DNA of 64,000 nt, taken from Treponema sp. Its GTDB lineage: Bacteria; Spirochaetota; Spirochaetia; Treponematales; Treponemataceae. Made by a program: the position numbers and the translations under genes. The stretch is taken from positions 1 through 64,000 of the forward strand of contig JAFUDX010000042.1 of assembly GCA_017464425.1 (NCBI GenBank). Reading direction: 5' to 3'. Of the stretch, positions 41,462 through 50,677 are shown in pieces; the stretch's first letter is position 1, and every line of letters begins with the position of its first letter. The notes below the pieces were generated by a model that was not told the origin of the DNA, made no database searches, and worked only from the letters and a program-made list of their open reading frames with translations.

Positions 41462-42554
41462 ATGAAAAATATCGTAATTTATACCGCTGAGTTGTTACTT
41501 CTTGCCTTTGTCCTTTCAGCATGTTCACCTATTGGCTCTTCCGATACTGCATCGGTCAGTTTTACCATCGACAAAAATATGGCACAGCACATTGCTGATG
41601 CTGCAAAAAAAATACCCCTCCCCCGTACATTCGCGTGAGGCAGAATCAGACGGCGAAAAAACCGCGCTGTATACTGGAAAAACCAACACCGTTACCATGC
41701 GAAGGGGCAAAAATCGGCTTCAGCTTGCACTAAAATCCGCAGAAAACTCAGACACTGATACTGCTGAAACAGAACATGTTGCACCCGTACAAGTGGAAAC
41801 AACCTACACCGTTTATATATGGAAAGAAGTCGTAACAGGCGGTGCATACGAAAGAGATGAAGGCGTTCCCCGCGAAGGACTTTCTGGCGAAAAGACGGCG
41901 GTGGAAGCCGAAGAGATTACTGGATTTACCGCGCAGGAAATCGCACAGCAGACGATTGCGGAAGACGGAAGCACCGTAGTGCATGTGTACTACGACCGCA
42001 TTTTATACACCGTCACCTATGTGCAGGACGAAGAAATTCACAGCACGGCGATTCCCGAAAGCAACACATTCCGTTATGGTGCGACGGTAGAGACCGCATT
42101 TGACACAAGCGATGTGACCGGCTACGTGCTTTCATGGTACACGGACGAGGACTTAACCACGCGCTTTGATCCGACCGAACCGCTTACCAGCGACCTTACG
42201 CTCTATGCAAAGTGGACGGAAGCGGCGGTGCACGGCATTAGCGTCAGCATTACGCCGAGCGACACGACTGACATCACGCTTACCAAAACAGAAACCACTG
42301 AGGCAGACGGAAGCATTACCGCAATCAAATTTACCGTAACGAGCGTTCCGGCAATTGCGGGTGCTTCCTACGCATACGCATGGACATGCGAAGGCAACGT
42401 GCTTGATATAACCGATGTTTCCGCAACCATTGATACCACAGCTCTTACCGAAGGAAGTTACGATGTAACCGTAAGGGTAACCGTGTGTGATTCTGACGGA
42501 AACGAACTTGAAAGATCACCTTACACCGCTTACGCACAGATTGTAGTGCGCTAA
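41462..42554 (+). pseudogene. Surface lipoprotein with InlB B-repeat, frameshifted at A8
   Basis: The first 59 codons encode a lipoprotein signal (LLLLAFVLSAC, Cys in SACS) and the start of the mature protein, and end at TGA 41636-41638. In another frame the gene continues from about 41613 to 42554 with a 310-residue acidic, Thr-rich protein with an InlB B-repeat (YTVTYVQDEEIHSTAIPES, DLTLYAKW). The join falls at a run of eight A (41605-41612) near a run of five C. Seven A would restore a single protein of about 363 residues. The second gene of the pair follows after 10 bases. Could be phase-variable or a sequencing error. Confidence 0.85.
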
Positions 42555-42564
42555 GGAGTACGCC

Positions 42565-45500
42565 ATGAAACACCGTCTTTTTGCAAACATCATCGGCGTT
42601 CTGCTTGCGCTCACCCTTTTTGCGTCCTGCAGCGATGACGCTTCTTCAGACACTGCGCTAGATACCACTGCAAGCGGTCTTGCATACATTCAGTTGGCTC
42701 AAGTCACATTGGAACAGCAAGCGGCGCGTACTGTTCTTCCCGAGTCTGTTGTGGCAGACAGTCTTATAAATCTCACGCTTTCTGAACGCATGACCACTGA
42801 CGGCGCAGCCACGATTCTTGCCACCGCAGATTCCATTGCAGAGCTTTCCGCACAGACCATAGAAATTGCGGCGGGCAAGCACACATTTTTGCTGACGGCA
42901 GAGCATGACGGCATCACTTTTTCAGGAACGACGGAACGGACAGCACAGGCGGAAAAAACTGTTCCCCTGTATTTTACGCTTTTTCCCGCAGCAGGTTCTT
43001 ACGGCGGAATCGCTATCACCGTCACCTTTGAGGGGAAGGCTTCCCAAGTTACCGCTCTGCTTAAGGACAAAAGTGGAACTCCACAAGGAGAAGAAGAAAC
43101 GCTCGCTATCACGCAAGCTGAAGACGGAAACGGTGGCACGGTCACCTTTGAACGCGCATTTTCAGAAAACAGCGGATTGCTTTCGGGCGTCTACACGGTG
43201 CAGATACAGTTTAAAGGCGATGAACAGCGTGATGAAATCGGGACGACCTACACGACAGTGCTGAACATGTATACCGAAAGCGTGCGCGTTGAAGGCGGAT
43301 TTACCAGTCGGGCAGAACGCACCCTTGTCTTAAATGCGCTCTACGACATTACCTGGCAGAACGGCGACGGCTCGCTTAAAAGCGGTTTTTTATCAGGTCA
43401 GTATTCACGAAAAAGCGGCACGATTTCTCTGCCCGATATGAAAAAGACTGGATTCATCTTTGGCGGTTGGTATACGGATGCGGGCTTTACAAACCGCATT
43501 ACCGAAATTCCAAGCGGCAGCACGGGAAACCTTACCCTGTACGCGCAATGGAAAGAGCCGAAACTGTATGTATCCGCAAACGGCAATGATGACACGGGTG
43601 ACGGCACGGAAGCGAATCCGTTTGCCACGATTGCACAAGCGACGGCGCACATGGAAGACGCGGAACTTGATTATACGGTATACATTTTAGGCACACTCAT
43701 GGGCGCACAAACCGTGCCCGACACGCTCTCTAGCGACGCAAGCGATAGCGAGGCAACGGGATTTGCAAAATCAGTAACGCTGGAGGGCGCAACAGGAGCA
43801 GATGCGGATGTGCTTGACGGCGGAGGTATATACATTGCTGCTTCCGGTGCAGATGTAACGCTTTCTCAAGGTGCGCTTGTAACGGGAAACACATGTGATT
43901 ACGGCGGCGGACTCTATGTAAACTCTGATGACACGGACCCCCCTGCAAAAGTTATCCTAGAACAAAATGTCGCTATAGAAGCGAACACAGCGCAAACCTA
44001 CGGTGGTGGCGTGTACATAAATAAAAACGCTACCGTACTGATGAACGACTCCGCCCGCATTGCCAATAACACTGCAACTTCACAGGGCGGCGGTATGCAA
44101 ATAAACGATGCAAGTTCAGTATTTAAAATGGCAGGCGGCTCGATTACAGGAAACAGAGCAGGAACTGACACGGACGGTTATGACGGTGGCGGAGTTTTTA
44201 TAGCCGGTGGAAAAATGTTCATGTACGGAACCACGGTCATAGGCGATGCTTCTGCTACAAGCGCCGCGACATCTAGCGCATACTCAAATTACGCAAAACG
44301 GAAAGGCGGTGGAATCTGTACAAGACAGCGAGGAGCATTGTACATGGGCTACTCCGATGAAACGACGGAAACACCTCTAGCGGAAACGGTGGCGGAATAT
44401 ATGCGGAAAACGGTTATCTCACTATTTCAGACGACGTTACGGTTTCTCAAAACTCCGCAACTAACGGCGACGGTTTGTACTACACAGGTTGTTATCCCAA
44501 TTTGTTTGGTGGCACATTCAGCAAAAACACGGCCAGCTTGGGAAGGGGCATTTATTCTGCGTACTATGGCGCGTACATCAAGGGGTCATTCTCAATGGCA
44601 CAAACAGACGATGCCTATTTTACACAGTCAGGAAGCCCGCTGTGCTTTGAGCTAAAAGGTGCGCTCACCAGCGACTTTATTGCGACAATTTCTTTAGCGC
44701 CCAGTCTGTACGATGCTTCAAGCCAAGTTGTTTCGCTTTACACTGGCGTAACAGAAACCACGGTCGCAGATGAATACACCAAATTCTCCGTAACACCGCA
44801 GACCACAAGCGCAAGCGGCGAAGTTTTACCCTCGGCACAAGCATGGTACATCACGAATGAAGGAAAACTGACAACGACCGCCCCCTCTAATGGCGGAAGC
44901 GGCGGCGCTCCAAACTACACTATCACCACTTCGGTTACAAGTGGCCAAAGCTACGGCACAGTTACGGCAGCCAAAACGCAGGCGGAAGAAGGCGACGGCG
45001 AAAAGTTTACTTTCACCATCTACAATCACTATGTTCCCGGCAGTGAGCCTATTACTAACGGAAAACTTGAATATGCAGGTTACTTGATAAAAGGTCCGCT
45101 AAGCGCACAGAGTCAAGCCACAGGTCTTCAAAAAGTCATCATTGTAGAAGATATTTATCCTACATCGTTGCAATTTAATGGTTGTACACAGCTTGAATCC
45201 ATTGAAGGGCTTGACAAACTTCATACCGACAATGTAACAAACATGAACGGCATGTTCGATGGTTGCTACAGTCTTGAAGGCGGAGCGGGAACGGAATATA
45301 ACAGCAGCAATGCCAATGATGCCACCTACGCCCATATCGACAGCACAGCAAATCCGGGTTACTTTACCGGCGACGGCACAAGCGGCAGCACGGCAACCTT
45401 TATGGTAAACTCAACTGGTGATAACACAAACTTTAGCACGGGACTTTGGCACGCTGGCGGTCCGATTTTGGGAGCGTATTCTACTTACCAGCTGACAGGC

Positions 45501-46160
45501 TTTTCAAGAAGTGCCGATGCGCCAGACACCAGTAATTCTGAACTCGTAATAAATGTGAGCAAAAATGCAGGCGACGCGCCGATTTATGTTTGGGAGAACG
45601 ATTCGGGAGAAATAAAGTGGTACAGCGAGGCAGAAACAGTCTATCTGGAAGAAGATGTATCGGGTATGTTCAATTTGGGTGTCGAAAACGACAGTGCGGC
45701 TACAACAACTATCGACCTGAGCGGTCTTGATATGTCAAAGGTTTCTAACACGAAAGAAATGTTCCGCTATCAGTCCGCTCTTACCTCAATCACATGGGGA
45801 AGCGGCGATAACATTTCCATAACGAATGCAGAATATATGTTCTACGAGTGTATGGCACTTGAAACGGTAGACCTGTCGCCGTTTACATTTGCAAGCGCAA
45901 CTTCAGTAATAGATATGTTCAGTTACTGCTACGAGCTCACCACGATTTATGCTGATAGCGGCGTAGTGTTTGCGTCTAGTCTTTCAAGCCAGCAAATGTT
46001 TGCGAACCTTCAATATGGAACATCTTCAAACATTAGTGGTGGTAAACTAACAGGAGGAAACGAAACAGCTTGGGATTCAGAGCATGTTACTGCCGAGTAC
46101 GCCCGCATAGACGCAACGGGTACACCGGGCTACTTTACGCGGAAACCCTCCGCGCCGTAA
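42565..46160 (+). pseudogene. Large beta-helix/BspA-type surface lipoprotein, frameshifted
   Basis: The first frame starts with lipoprotein signal GVLLALTLFASC and reads to about 44370; it contains InlB B-repeat (KKTGFIFGGWYTDAGFTNRI, NLTLYAQW) and a right-handed beta-helix region with DGGGIYIAASGADV, DYGGGLYVNSDDTD and YGGGVYINKNATVL. From about 44360 the sense continues in another frame (SSGNGGGIYAENGYLTISDD) to 46160, ending in BspA-type leucine-rich repeats (LDKLHTDNVTNMNGMFDGCY, DMSKVSNTKEMFRYQSALTS). Without the one-base shift it would be about 1,198 residues. Probably an outer-surface adhesin-like protein, in an operon with the lipoprotein before it. Confidence 0.85.
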
Positions 46161-46360
46161 CCCAAAGGAAGACGGAATCAGCGGGCGGACGGTGAAATGC
46201 AGAAAAAGGCGGAGCGTGTCTACCTTGCCCACGGGAAACGATTAGCCCTGATGATATTTGATTCCCAAAATTTGCGCCATGCTATGCTATGCGCACGGCG
46301 CATAGTGCCTTGCGAAAGTTTTATTGTACAAATTTTTTGTTCTCCCGTACAACAAAAATA

Positions 46361-46485
46361 TGGGTGCTCCCTGCCTAGCGGCAGGGCGGGCTGCTACAGG
46401 TTCCGCGCTAAGTGCGCTCCATTCTCGGTAGTTTCGACTATGCTCAACTACCGAGAACGCTTCGCGCCTTTCGCATCCCTAGCAC
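46361..46485 (-). repeat. Dispersed palindromic repeat, family C
   Basis: Minus-strand reading: GTGCTAGGGATGCGAAAGGC, GCGAAGCGTTCTCGGTAGTT, then a 12-bp hairpin (TTCTCGGTAGTT/AACTACCGAGAA), GGAGCGCACTTAGCGCGGAA and AGCCCGCCCTGCCGCTAGGC. Occupies most of the gap before the flavodoxin fragment; the other part of 46161-46528 has only a CTATGCGC/GCGCATAG hairpin at 46288-46306. Confidence 0.8.
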
Positions 46486-46528
46486 TGTAAGCTCGCAGGT
46501 AAGAAAACACATCAACATGGAGGCAAAC

Positions 46529-46643
46529 ATGAAAACACTTATCGCATATTTTTCACACACAGGGGAAAGGACTTGCAGTAAGCGGCTCTTCATGCAACAA
46601 TTCGGAAGCAAGCGTGAAGAAGAGGCTTGAAATAAATTTGTAG
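46529..46643 (+). pseudogene. Flavodoxin remnant with internal deletion
   Basis: ATG at 46529 opens MKTLIAYFSHTGE, identical in kind to the start of the whole flavodoxin at 49179. The DNA then jumps, with a frame change, to GLAVSGSSCNNSEASVKKRL and TAG (46641-46643), the matching C-terminus. About 130 residues are missing. It precedes the TetR gene on the opposite strand, mirroring the flavodoxin that follows the DXS-like gene. Confidence 0.85.
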
Positions 46644-46649
46644 TGCATG

Positions 46650-47300
46650 CTAATTTTTTGTTTGTTTGAGCCAAGAAATATTCATCAAAATAAAATCTTT
46701 AACTTCAATGGACAAGTTGCGTTCTTGCGGAGTGATGTTAAGGTTTTTGAGTGCTTCGATAATCAGCGGGTTTTCAAGACAACTGGAAAAGTAGCTTGCG
46801 GCAAAGTTCTGAACAGAGCCAATCAGTGCGATTGCCTTTTCTTCGCTTATTTCAAGGGCAAAAGAAAGCCTAACTTTCAGCTCGTTTGCAAAATTGTAAT
46901 AAGTTTTTTTGAATGTGGTGAGCCGTTCAACCGTGACATTTCGTTCGATAATCGTGAGCAAAAAAGCAAGGTAACGGAAAAAATCTTCGTGGCTTTGAAC
47001 CTGTGCAGTCCAAATTTCAGCGACCGTTTCGGAAGAAAGGTGGCAGTTTTTGGGAAATGCAGCAAGCATTGAAGAAAAATACTCACTCATCCTGTCCTGC
47101 TCGATTCCGAGAAAAATTTCTTCTTTTGTAGTGACATATTTGTAAAGGTTTGCCCGGGACCAGCCTAATTTTTCGGCAATCGTACTAAGCGTGATGTCAG
47201 TGTACGGCATAGCCTTAAAAAGAGAATCTGCGGTATTTTTGATTTGGGTCATTCGTTCTTCTTTTTGCTCGTCTGACCTGGCCCTAATGTATTTCTGCAT
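46650..47300 (-). CDS. TetR-family regulator
   Basis: A 216-residue regulator with N-terminal helix-turn-helix (ITLSTIAEKLGWSRANLYKY, VTTKEEIFLGIEQD) and an all-helical ligand-binding domain. It is divergent from the DXS-like gene; the 98 bases between contain a good promoter and short palindromes, so it probably represses the DXS-like/flavodoxin operon and itself. Ligand unknown. It extends close to the flavodoxin remnant at its 3' end. Confidence 0.88.
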   Translation of the reverse strand: MQKYIRARSDEQKEERMTQIKNTADSLFKAMPYTDITLSTIAEKLGWSRANLYKYVTTKEEIFLGIEQDRMSEYFSSMLAAFPKNCHLSSETVAEIWTAQVQSHEDFFRYLAFLLTIIERNVTVERLTTFKKTYYNFANELKVRLSFALEISEEKAIALIGSVQNFAASYFSSCLENPLIIEALKNLNITPQERNLSIEVKDFILMNISWLKQTKN

Positions 47301-47328
47301 AGAATCATATTAAACGAAAATTTTTTTC

Positions 47329-47390
47329 TTGACAAGTGATAATTTATTTGTTATCTTGTGTATAAGTTACACAATGTTACTTAATTTTAG
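47329..47390 (+). promoter_or_regulatory. Promoter and operator of DXS-like gene
   Basis: TTGACA (47329-47334), 17-bp spacer, TATCTT (47352-47357). GATAATTTATTTGTTATC in and after the spacer and TAAGTTACACAATGTTACTT just downstream are palindromic and plausible TetR sites. Confidence 0.65.
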
Positions 47391-47398
47391 GAGCCAGT

Positions 47399-49156
47399 AT
47401 GTTTTTAGAGAAAATCAATTCACCAAATGATGTTAAGAAACTTTCCGTTTCAGATTTGAATGTTTTGAGCGGAGAGGTTCGGGAAGGTCTTTTCAACCGT
47501 CTTACGAAAATCGGCGGACACTTCGGTCCGAACTTCGGCTTTGTGGAAGCAACAATCGCGCTCCATTATGTTTTCGATTCTCCAAAAGACAAATTCGTTT
47601 TTGATGTTTCACATCAGGCTTACACTCATAAAATGCTCACGGGGCGAAAAGCCGGCTATTTTGACGACAAGAAATTTCATGAAGATTCTGGCTACACGAA
47701 TCCAGAAGAAAGCGAGCATGATTTTTTCAACATCGGGCACACTTCAACTTCGGTTGCGTTGGCTTTGGGCTTGGCGAAAGGCAGGGATGTTCTTGGGCAA
47801 AAAGAAAATATCGTGGCGATTATAGGCGACGGCTCTCTTTCTGGGGGCGAGGCAATGGAAGCGTTAAGCGTTGCGGGAAGCGAATTGAATTCAAACTTCA
47901 TAATCATCGTGAATGACAACGAAATGGCTATCGCGGAAACTCACGGCGGAATCTACAAAAATTTGAAGGAACTCCGAGAGTCAAAAGGCTCTGCTCAGAA
48001 CAACTGGTTTAAGACATTCGGTCTTGATTACATTTACGAAGAAAACGGAAACGATATTGAAAGTCTCATAAAAGTTTTCCAGAAAGTAAAAGATTCTGCA
48101 AAGCCTGTCGTCGTTCATATTCACACGCAGAAAGGAAAAGGCTATAAACTTGCTGAGGAAAACAAAGAAATGTGGCACTGGTGTATGCCGTTTGACCGAG
48201 AGACTGGAAAGCCGACTGTTAATTTTGGAAGCGGCGAGTCTTACTTTGCAATGACTCCGAAATGGATTTTGGAGCGGGCAAAAAAAGACCCGAAATTCGT
48301 TGTGGTAACCCCTGCAATGCCGATGGCGGTCGGTCTTGGAGAAGAGGCGCGCAAAGCACTTGGAAAGCAATACATTGACACAGGGATTGCAGAAGAAGCG
48401 GCGGTTGCAATCGCTTCGGGAATCGCAAAAAACGGCGGAAATCCTCTTGTCGTAACGAACATGACTTTCTTGCAGCGAGCCTACGACCAGATTTCGCAAG
48501 ATGTCTGTATCAATAAAATGCCTGTTACGATGCTTATGAACTACAGTTCTTTTGACGGTCTTACGGATGTGACCCATCTGGGCATTTTCGGACTTGCCGC
48601 CTTTGCGAATATTCCTGAACTTGTCGTCCTTTGCCCAACGAGCGCAGAAGAATATCAGAATATGCTTGACTGGAGCATTGAGCAGAAAGAGCATCCTGTT
48701 TTGATTTTGATTCCAGGAAATGCCGTTTCGCACAGAGAAGCCGACAAGGATTTTTCAAAACTCAACGCTTACAAAGTCGAGCAAAAAGGAGAAAAACTTG
48801 CAATCATCGCACTCGGCGATTTTTATCAGCGGGGCGAAGAATTGGCAAAATCCGTAAAAGAAACGCTGGGCTTCACTCCAACTTTGATAAATCCACGATT
48901 TGCCTCAGGCTTGGACACAGAGCTTTTGGAAAATCTCAAAAAAGACCATTCGCTCATCGTCACTTTGGAAGACGGAATTTTAAGCGGAGGTTTTGGCGAG
49001 AAAATCGCTTCGTTCTACGGAGCAAGTGAGATGAAGGTAAAAAATTATGGTCTCGAAAAGAAATTTTATGACCGTTACAATCCAGAAGACTTATTGGCAT
49101 CTCTCGGCATGACGACAGAACAGATGACAAGCGAAGTAAAAAAGATTTTAGGATAA
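47399..49156 (+). CDS. DXS-like thiamine-diphosphate enzyme
   Basis: A 585-residue transketolase-type protein most like 1-deoxy-D-xylulose-5-phosphate synthase. The thiamine-diphosphate motif GDGSLSGGEAMEALSVAG...IIIVNDNEM is present, as are FDVSHQAYTHKMLTGR and MTFLQRAYDQISQDVCI. In the position where DXS has AEQHAV it has IAEEAAV, so a conserved His is lost while the Glu remains. It is also under TetR control and beside flavodoxins, not isoprenoid genes, so its reaction may differ from DXS. No defect in frame is visible. Confidence 0.8.
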   Translation: MFLEKINSPNDVKKLSVSDLNVLSGEVREGLFNRLTKIGGHFGPNFGFVEATIALHYVFDSPKDKFVFDVSHQAYTHKMLTGRKAGYFDDKKFHEDSGYTNPEESEHDFFNIGHTSTSVALALGLAKGRDVLGQKENIVAIIGDGSLSGGEAMEALSVAGSELNSNFIIIVNDNEMAIAETHGGIYKNLKELRESKGSAQNNWFKTFGLDYIYEENGNDIESLIKVFQKVKDSAKPVVVHIHTQKGKGYKLAEENKEMWHWCMPFDRETGKPTVNFGSGESYFAMTPKWILERAKKDPKFVVVTPAMPMAVGLGEEARKALGKQYIDTGIAEEAAVAIASGIAKNGGNPLVVTNMTFLQRAYDQISQDVCINKMPVTMLMNYSSFDGLTDVTHLGIFGLAAFANIPELVVLCPTSAEEYQNMLDWSIEQKEHPVLILIPGNAVSHREADKDFSKLNAYKVEQKGEKLAIIALGDFYQRGEELAKSVKETLGFTPTLINPRFASGLDTELLENLKKDHSLIVTLEDGILSGGFGEKIASFYGASEMKVKNYGLEKKFYDRYNPEDLLASLGMTTEQMTSEVKKILG

Positions 49157-49178
49157 CGAGCAAAGGAGGAAAATTTTT

Positions 49179-49694
49179 ATGACGACTTTAATCGCATATT
49201 TTTCACACACGGGGGAAAACTATTTCGGCGGTGCAATCCGCAACATCTCAAAAGGCAATACCGCAGTCGTGGCAGAATTCGTGCAGAAAGCGACTGGCGG
49301 TGATTTGTTTGAAATTCAGACCGTAAAAGAATATCCCGTAAATTACAAAGAATGTACCGAAGTCGCGGCGGCTGAGGGTAGGGTAGGGGAGCGACCAGAA
49401 CTGAAAGGCACGCTCCCAAACATCGCCGACTACGATACGATTGTGCTCGGTTATCCGTGCTGGTGGGGAACCATGCCGCAGGCGGTCTTCACTTTCCTTG
49501 AAAGCGCGGATTTTAGCGGAAAGAAAATCCTGCCATTTTGTACGCACGAAGGAAGCGGCATGGGGCGGAGCGAAAGCGACATCAAAAAACTCTGCCCAAA
49601 GGCGACGGTGGCGAAAGGGCTTGCAGTAAATGGCTCGTCATGTAACAACGCGGAAGCGAGCGTGAAGAAGTGGCTTTCAGCAAACGGATTGTAA
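49179..49694 (+). CDS. Flavodoxin
   Basis: A 171-residue flavodoxin: FMN phosphate loop (LIAYFSHTGENYFGG), DTIVLGYPCWWGTMPQAVFT and a C-terminal SSCNNAEASVKKW tail. It starts 22 bases after the DXS-like gene with AAAGGAGGAAAATTTT before ATG, so it is part of that operon. It probably carries electrons or binds FMN as a reductase partner. A second, exported member is at 51809. A 230-bp repeat follows its stop. Confidence 0.88.
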   Translation: MTTLIAYFSHTGENYFGGAIRNISKGNTAVVAEFVQKATGGDLFEIQTVKEYPVNYKECTEVAAAEGRVGERPELKGTLPNIADYDTIVLGYPCWWGTMPQAVFTFLESADFSGKKILPFCTHEGSGMGRSESDIKKLCPKATVAKGLAVNGSSCNNAEASVKKWLSANGL

Positions 49695-49700
49695 AAAAAA

Positions 49701-49930
49701 TGTCACACGGAAATGCTTGTTTGGGCAGTTGGTGCTAACGCAACGCGGCTAACGTAGGGAGACGGTCGCCGTATGCGAAAAAACTTGCGAGGCAAGTTTT
49801 TAGGCGAGTCTCCGAGAAGCTATGCTTCGAAGGCGTACGCTGTGGGGAAGTTACAAAGTGAGGGCGTTAAAGTAACGCCGAAAACGCATGGCGTTAGCCT
49901 GAACAGCGTTAGCGAATGCTCCGTGTGACA
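49701..49930. repeat. 230-bp element bounded by TGTCACACGGA inverted repeats
   Basis: TGTCACACGGA at 49701-49711 and TCCGTGTGACA at 49920-49930 are exact inverted copies; GCTAACGC/GCGTTAGC follow further in, giving imperfect 40-bp ends. A family B repeat is nested inside. Same 11-mer also at 50622-50632. It starts 6 bases after the flavodoxin stop. Confidence 0.75.
49755..49834 (+). repeat. Structured palindromic repeat, family B, copy 2
   Basis: Hairpins ACGG-TCG-CCGT, AACTTGC-GAG-GCAAGTT (49782-49798) and GAAGC-TAT-GCTTC, joined by the same TAGGCGAGTCTCCGAG linker as copy 1 at 6145. At least four paired positions change together between the copies. Confidence 0.75.
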
Positions 49931-49935
49931 ATATT

Positions 49936-50020
49936 AGGGGGTACGGGGGCGAAGCCCCTGTAGAGAGGGTAGCGGAAAACGCGTAAGCGGTTGGAGCGAG
50001 GGGGAGACTTCCCCCCTACA
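49936..50020 (+). repeat. Dispersed palindromic repeat, family A (full copy)
   Basis: GGGGGTACGGGGGCGAAGCC, CCTGTAGAGAGGGTAGCGGA, AAACGCGTAAGCGGTTGGAG and CGAGGGGGAGACTTCCCCCC. Ends just before the ribosome-binding site AAAGGAGC of the acetyltransferase, so it may be in its leader. Confidence 0.8.
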
Positions 50021-50032
50021 AAAGGAGCAGTT

Positions 50033-50617
50033 ATGGACTACGAAAAAGGACCGGTGTATAAACTGATGGATGAGGGCGGCCCGACTGATGTTCGAGAGCC
50101 GTATTTTAAGGAAGCGGTTGACGAAATGATGCGGGCCAGGACGCTCTGTGCAAAGGCGAACGCAAAACTGCCAAACGACCCGAGTTATGTTTCTGATTTG
50201 GAAGAATTGTTCGGGCGGTCGCTTGACGGAGTGCGCATTTTAACACCGTTTATCTGCGACTTTGGAAACCGCGTGAAATTCGGAAAAAATGTGTTCATCA
50301 ATCATTCGGCGATTTTGAGCGCGTCGGGCGGAATTGAGTTTGAGGACGGCGTTTCGCTTGCTCCCGGATGTCGAATCGCGACAATCAACCATGACTTTAA
50401 CGAGCGGCACACAAAATACACCTACGGCAAGGTCACGATTAAGAAAAATGCATGGCTCGGCATGGGCGTGACGGTCTGCCCTGGTGTAACGATTGGCGCG
50501 TATGCGGTGGTTGCGGCGGGAGCTGTGGTGACAAAAGATGTGCCCGATTATGCGGTGGTGGGCGGAGTGCCTGCAAAAGTGATTAAAATGCAAGACCCGA
50601 ATGAACAAAAAGAATAA
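50033..50617 (+). CDS. Left-handed beta-helix sugar O-acetyltransferase
   Basis: A 194-residue hexapeptide-repeat acetyltransferase of the maltose/galactoside O-acetyltransferase group. The active His is in RIATINHDFN; hexapeptide repeats continue to ITIGAYAVVAAGAVVTKDVP and DYAVVGGVPAKVI. Start at 50033 is supported by AAAGGAGCAGTT before ATG. A TGTCACACGGA copy follows 4 bases after its stop. Acceptor sugar unknown. Confidence 0.88.
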   Translation: MDYEKGPVYKLMDEGGPTDVREPYFKEAVDEMMRARTLCAKANAKLPNDPSYVSDLEELFGRSLDGVRILTPFICDFGNRVKFGKNVFINHSAILSASGGIEFEDGVSLAPGCRIATINHDFNERHTKYTYGKVTIKKNAWLGMGVTVCPGVTIGAYAVVAAGAVVTKDVPDYAVVGGVPAKVIKMQDPNEQKE

Positions 50618-50677
50618 AAAATGTCACACGGATTGGATTTTGCTTGCGCAAAATCATAAAAAAGGAGGAGAATTCCC

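Noticed and set aside
41605..41612. Programmed ribosomal frameshift at A8
   Set aside because: The shift needed is +1, whereas A-rich slippery runs usually give -1, and no stimulatory stem or pause codon is obvious. Slippage mutation or read error is simpler.
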